This document shows, piece after piece, positions 58,901 through 64,000 of a DNA stretch of 64,000 bases. The translations under genes were made by a program, and so were the position numbers. The notes beneath the pieces are model-generated. The model saw only the letters and a list, made by a program, of their open reading frames with translations, was not told the origin of the DNA and searched no databases. The DNA comes from Trametopsis cervina. Lineage: Eukaryota > Basidiomycota > Agaricomycetes > Polyporales > Irpicaceae. Within the stretch, counting starts at the first letter, position 1; each line of letters starts with the position of its first letter. The stretch is taken from positions 503,927 through 567,926 of the forward strand of contig MU278365.1 in NCBI GenBank assembly GCA_022385755.1, in the 5' to 3' direction.

Positions 58901-61900
58901 TTGTGCTCCCAACAGACGTACAATACCGGCCACAAGGCTCAGCTATAGCTGTTGGCGCGCAGCTCCTCGAGAACTTCCTTCAGGGAATTGATTCCTCAAC
59001 AACGATAATTGGGACTAGCGACCCTACTCCCATTGATTCTCTGAAGGTGGCTCTTGCGGAAATTAGACTCAACGATGTGGTTATTCCCGCTATCCACCAA
59101 AACCTGATATCAAGCGCCTCTTTGACTTTCCCCACAGACATCGTTCAGACTGGGATTGCTCAGGCCACATTCACACTCGGAAATCCCTTCACGGCAAGTA
59201 TAAACCTACAGGAAGTCACGGCTGGGGTGACATTCGCAGGAATCTCGCTTGGGAGTATTGATCACCAAGCACTATCTTTCCATGTGGACGGACATAGCAA
59301 CGCCTCCTCGCAGTCCCTGCCGTTCCATTTCAACCTTCAGCCCGAAGTGATCATCGACCTGCTCCTCACCAGGAGTCAACAGAAGGGCGTAAATCTTGGT
59401 CCACTACCAGACTTATTCCAGATCGTCACAAGGGGCCCTGTCACGCAAACCAATGTACGTATACCTCCAATGTATGTTTTGAAAAGTCCGAAACGTTGCT
59501 CCTCGCATAGATAAAAACTTCAGTTGACCCCAACAGCCCTTCATGTGTCAGGTAACGTAGTGTCATCTCGCTCTTGTCACATGTTTGTAACGCTCGGATC
59601 GTAGCGGTCATCAATTCGACGTCAATGACGCGATCTTGGATGCGTTAGCCGGTTTGCAGGTTAACATGGCTGTCGACAGCTCGTTATCTTTAGACGACTG
59701 TGAGTGTGCGCTGTGCTAATGATAGCGTTTCATCTATACTGACTGGTTTTGCAGACGCATTGGACTTGTCATTCAACCAGTCGAATGTTCCCGCTATCGT
59801 GAGCTTTCATGACACTCTGACTTGGTAAACGCTTACGCAAAGCCATCCAGACCGATAAAACCGCCCTGTACCTTATTGGCGCGGTTGCACCTCCGATCGT
59901 CCAATCTCTCGTGGATGGATCATCTTTGACGTTTACAGAAGCAAATCTCATGTAAGGCTATGAAAATTGCCCCTCTCAATTCCCGCCTCGTTTAACAATT
60001 AACGTTTAGCAACCTCTCCAACGACGGGTTCGACGTGTCGCTAGTTGGTTCCCTTATCAATATAGGACCACTGGATGCAGCGATAAGCTTTGTCAAACCA
60101 GTCACGTACGTATCCTGAACTGCAGTCCTTTAAATCGAACCACTTATCTTCTGCGTCCTTATGTCCAGCGTGTCATGGGAGGGCCAAGAGATCGCTACCA
60201 TTGCTTTACCTGATGGTATGTTGGTGACTGGTGGCGAGTGATATGGACACTAATGCTATTCTATCTAAGCTTGCGCCGCGGCGAATGATGGTATTCCTGA
60301 CTATCGTCCAACCGGCCATTTGACTATTACAGACCAGAATGCGTAAGCGCGGCCCCCATGATTCGCAGAGAATCTTAACTAACCCGCTTCTAGATTCACG
60401 CAGTTTGCGACCTTCTTGCTGCATAACCCGAGTTTCACTTGGGTAATCTCCACCGACAGTTTGCGCGTTACGGCTCTGGGCACCATCTTCGACAACGTCT
60501 CTCTTACGAAGAACGTCACTTTGAAGGCATTTAACGGTCTCCCGGGCGTTACTATCAGCAACTTCCAGCTTCCGAGCGATGACCCCTCAGGCGGCATACA
60601 TATTGAGACAGATTCTGACATCCCGTCTCCCGCGCGTACGTTTGCCACTTGAGTCATAGGTATCATGGAGACTAAGCAGATATCAGAACTCGGCATCGAC
60701 CTAGGCACGGTCACCTTCAATGCATTCTTCGGCGACGTGTTGATTGGTCCACTATCTGGGCAAAACTTGACACTCTCGCCACTGTCGACCGTCAAGGAGC
60801 ACCTGTCAGGCCGTATCGTCCCACAATCCGGGTCTGACCTCGATACCATCGGCACTTTATTCTCCCACTACTTGGCCGGCGACAACCAAACTCTGACTGT
60901 CGTCGGAGAGTCCGTGGATCCTGGTTCCGGAAACGTAGCGTGGTTGAGCACTGCATTCAAAACCCTCACATTGTCGGTCATCTTGCCTGGCCAGAAATTC
61001 GCAGTAAGAGGACTATACGTGAGCATTCGAAGATATTTCGCTCATGCTATACCTAGGTCATCCAATCTATCACCATTAATGACCTCGAAGTCAATATCAC
61101 GAGTCAAGATGAAGCTTTTGCTCCAGTGACCAGCTCGCAGAGTACTCTTGCGACATACAAGAATCCCTTCGGTTTCTCGCTGCAGGTTGTTGAGTCAGGG
61201 GAAAACATAACGTTGACCCGCGGTGGTTCGGATGTTGCTGCTGTAAGTCGACTTACTTGTCGCTGGTGCTTGTTCTCATCTTATTGGCTCGCAGCTCAAC
61301 TTGCCAATGGCCGATGCGAATGGTGGTGTGTCTACCGGAAATATCGCCGACCTGGCACTGTCGTTTACGAACCAACGGCTGGTGGCCGTGGACAACGGAG
61401 CCTTTGAATCATTCTTCGCCGCGGTCACAGATACGGGATCCGTCGAGTTTGGCCTCAGAGGTACCGCGAACGTTGTTGCGAAGACAACTATTGGCAACGT
61501 CCCTATCTCCGGCATCCCCTTTGACGTACCTTCAACTCTCAAAGGCATTAACCAGTTTGGAGGTACAGCGCAGCTCAGCAACGTTAGCATCGCTGGAAGT
61601 GGTGGAAATGGAGGCAACCAATACATCAAATCGCCATTGACGACGAAGCTGCAGAACCCGTCCAATATTTCCTTGCAGACGAACGGCATTGCGCTGCCCG
61701 TCCACTACAAGGGAGTTCAGCTTGGGAGGGCTGCTATTGATGTGAGTAGCTAGTTATCGCCGTTGTCGCCACGATGCTAAAACTTTGTAGCCATTCATCC
61801 TTGTTCCCGGAGAGAATACCGTTCCCACCATCTTTGAGTACATGCCCGACAACGCAAATGATACGACCGCTCAGGCGTTCGTGACGGAATTCATAACCAC

Positions 61901-62776
61901 AGGCGATACTATCGACCTCACTATTCAGGGCGATGGCCAGAGCTCTCCATATGCGTCCTTGGATCAAGCTCTGGAAGGCGTGACGATCTCTACGAGTTTG
62001 ACTGGCCTGAACTTCCCCAACCTCATCACCCATATCAACGTTTACATTACAGCCGACACGTTACTTGAGTAAGTCTGCCAGCCATAATCATAGATTACCG
62101 CTGGCTAACACTTCGCTTCAGCAATATGGTCACCGCGGACTTCGACGTCTCCAACCCGCTGGACGCCGACCTAGACATCAAATTTGTTCAGTCCGAGCAA
62201 AGTGTTAATGGGAAGGTTTACGCACGGTTCGATCAGGCCTTCGATAACTTCGTTGTCCCCGCGAAGGGCACTGCAAACAGCGGCAAATTCGGGAACGTCC
62301 TCCTTCCTCAAGGGGCTCTAGCATCTCTCGCGATCATCCCACTAGGGTTCCTCGACGTTGTCGCTGCGCAGACTGTGCAGGTCGGCGTCGGCGGGTATGA
62401 GATCCCATGGATGAAGCTCGTGCAGGACCACGTACCGACCACGTACGGGTTGGCCGCATCCATCTCGGAGATGCAGGCAGCCGCAAGCAGTATCAGTGCG
62501 TCGCGAGCCGGGCATACTCTCTTCTCTGGTGTGCCAGAAGCGACAAGTTTGGTGTCTGGTGTCGTATCGGACGCTACCTCGGTCGCTTCTGCGGTTGAAT
62601 CTGCGGCCACAAGTGCAGTCGCAGACCTCACGTCGAAAGCTGGGTCTGTAATCAACGATGTGACGAGCGACATACTACACCCTCTCGCTGCTCCGACACC
62701 CTCCCCTACGCCTGCACCGACGTCTGATGCTATACCATCTGAGCCAGCTCTTCCTAATCTTCTTTCTCTAGTATGA
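52991..62776 (+). CDS. Giant single-pass membrane protein with three related units (DUF3712/LEA-like)
   Basis: The gene spans almost 9.8 kb with dozens of short introns and encodes roughly 2,400 residues. Exon 1 (52991-53069) is MNHGAMMEQTNSSRYSIISN plus DNAYLR. It joins in phase to the exon at 53488 (HAAPLGVTEASGSRPANYD); the open frame there starts only at GTG, which is why this upstream exon is needed. A cytosolic tail precedes one membrane helix (IIALLGIALLFILLFVVVKA). The rest is extracellular or lumenal, beta-rich and full of N-x-S/T sites. Three units of about 3 kb repeat the same order of motifs, such as LPSDNPSGGINF, LPANDPAGGIHL and LPSDDPSGGIHI. The C-terminus is a Ser/Ala stalk and a Pro-rich tail ending LPNLLSLV. 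Related DUF3712 proteins lie at fungal membranes without a settled function. Confidence 0.8.
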
Positions 62777-63763
62777 ACTAATGCACGCTGACGGACACGA
62801 TCTTCTCTGTGCCTTGTTTACCGAACGATACATAATGCTCTATAATTGTACATTCTTGTTGACTGTCCATTATTGTTTTTATGTCCATACCCATGTCGCT
62901 GTTGATACGAAGTTGCCAGAAAATTGTGTATCCATGAACACGTTGTATCCCTTTATCTGTCGCCAGCTGGAAGACCAACAGTACTGATCGTTTCAGTCGT
63001 GTTTGAAGGCGGCGCTTGATGTGTCTAAACGCCACAACGTCGGCGTCTACAACTTTGCCTTTCACCTCCAGCGTGGATCACCGACCGAACTTCACAAGCA
63101 AGCAAGGGGAGTTTATAGCTCGAGTGTGATCCATGCTTTCACAGATACACAGACGAATAGTAAGACTGTTGCATATCAGACTGACATGACCTGCAGCCCG
63201 CCATCCTCACTAGCGACGTGCATAAACCGCACTCAGCGATGTCTTTCCAGGCGCATCCTGCGTCCTTGCACAGCTTCTGACAAACTCGTAGGCGTCATCG
63301 TGAATCCCTATGCCATGCGTCGAGCGCGTGCAACACTCCAACCCAATAGTCGTGCTTAGGCGCGGCTCACGCACCGAACTAGCACCCACTGATACTGCAG
63401 CGCGATCTTCATGCATACAGTCGACACGGCGTCCAGCACGACCTCGGCCGCACTGAATCAAGACCAGGAAGACTTCAATGGACGATCTTGGAGGATGATC
63501 ACTGGCCGTATGCTCTTACTCTCCGGTGTTCAACACGCACGCGCTTGTTTGCCTGCTGTTATACTGCCGCTTAACGCGAGGTACAAGGATCCCTCGAGGC
63601 AGCCGGGATTCCGGAATGAAAGCCACGAGCTGCGTTAATAGCTTTCCTCACGTATATTCTCTCTAAACTCTCCTTCACCTTCTCACCTTCCCACCACTTT
63701 CATACCTTCGCCACCCTCTAGATACTTTGGGCTTAGCCACAGGCTCAAACTCCCGAGTAAGGC
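62777..63763. other. Intergenic region
   Basis: About 1 kb contains the 3' end of the giant gene and, at 63650-63720, a pyrimidine-rich tract typical of fungal promoters just before the next start codon. No gene is seen between. Confidence 0.45.
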
Positions 63764-64000
63764 ATGTTGAGGTCACTCAGTCGCATATTTCAGGGCACGC
63801 CCACAAATTCGGATGCGGAACTTCCTCCAGCTCTTTCTTCGCACTCTCAAAAGGAGTCTCCACACACTGCGAGTATACGCAACGACGAGGACCACGAGAA
63901 CGGGATTGGAACTAAACCGCTGCCTTTGCAGCCCCATTCCCTAGCCCGAACGGCATCCTTTCCCTCCTCACTTACGCTCGATAGAGCTCGTAATGGACCC
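63764..64000 (+). CDS. Start of a gene cut by the window edge
   Basis: An open frame of 79 codons begins at ATG 63764 and is still open at the last base. It reads MLRSLSRIFQGTPTNSDAEL and later KPLPLQPHSLARTASFPSSL, rich in Ser, Pro and charged residues, so it looks like a disordered N-terminus. A CT-rich leader (63650-63720) precedes it, as in many basidiomycete genes. Nothing in the visible part identifies the product. Confidence 0.5.
   Translation, partial: MLRSLSRIFQGTPTNSDAELPPALSSHSQKESPHTASIRNDEDHENGIGTKPLPLQPHSLARTASFPSSLTLDRARNGP

Noticed and set aside
1..64000. tRNA, rRNA, CRISPR, terminal-repeat transposons
   Set aside because: Reading both strands I found no cloverleaf with intact B box, no rRNA-like sequence, no regularly spaced repeats and no long terminal or inverted repeats with transposase or reverse-transcriptase motifs.

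Overview
This window comes from a filamentous basidiomycete, most likely an Agaricomycete. The genes are compact and split by many short GT-AG introns of about 45-80 nt. Core genes for chromatin, translation and ribosome assembly sit among fungal families typical of mushroom-forming fungi: UstYa-like DUF3328, OPT oligopeptide transporters, secreted S41-type peptidases, DUF3712 proteins and 7TM proteins. I found no viral genes, no tRNA or rRNA genes, no CRISPR array, and no STE3 receptor or CaaX pheromone gene. Exon boundaries were worked out by hand from splice sites and reading phase. They were not checked by alignment.

Left part (1-13 kb): the 3' end of a GNAT acetyltransferase, a divergent 7TM membrane protein, a UstYa-like protein, a short retroposon-like insert with a 15-bp target duplication and a poly(A) tail, an unknown small protein, and an RSC7/Swp82 chromatin-remodelling subunit. 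Then comes the most unusual part of the window (9.3-12.3 kb). It holds three tandem two-exon genes, each with its own TATA box, encoding 44-51-residue cysteine-free secreted peptides. They share an N-terminal X-Pro stretch and a C-terminal D-A-[LA]-I-L-x-P core. I know of no described family that matches.

Middle part (13-36 kb): a small gene of an unknown WPGY-containing family and a decayed second copy of it, an unknown acidic/basic protein divergent from a second conserved unknown protein, a first OPT transporter, a four-helix membrane protein, the WD40 protein JIP5, a secreted S41-type peptidase, an acidic unknown protein and cytosolic seryl-tRNA synthetase.

Right part (36-64 kb): the COMPASS H3K4 methyltransferase SET1 with a long proline-rich N-terminus, an unknown gene whose mapped introns are all phase 0, a second OPT transporter, a large Ser/Pro-rich coiled-coil protein, a giant single-pass membrane protein built from three related units of about 3 kb (DUF3712/LEA-like), and the first codons of a gene cut by the window edge. 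Gene-poor stretches at 18.9-20.3, 30.9-32.3, 45.6-47.4 and 50.5-53 kb hold no gene that I can defend.
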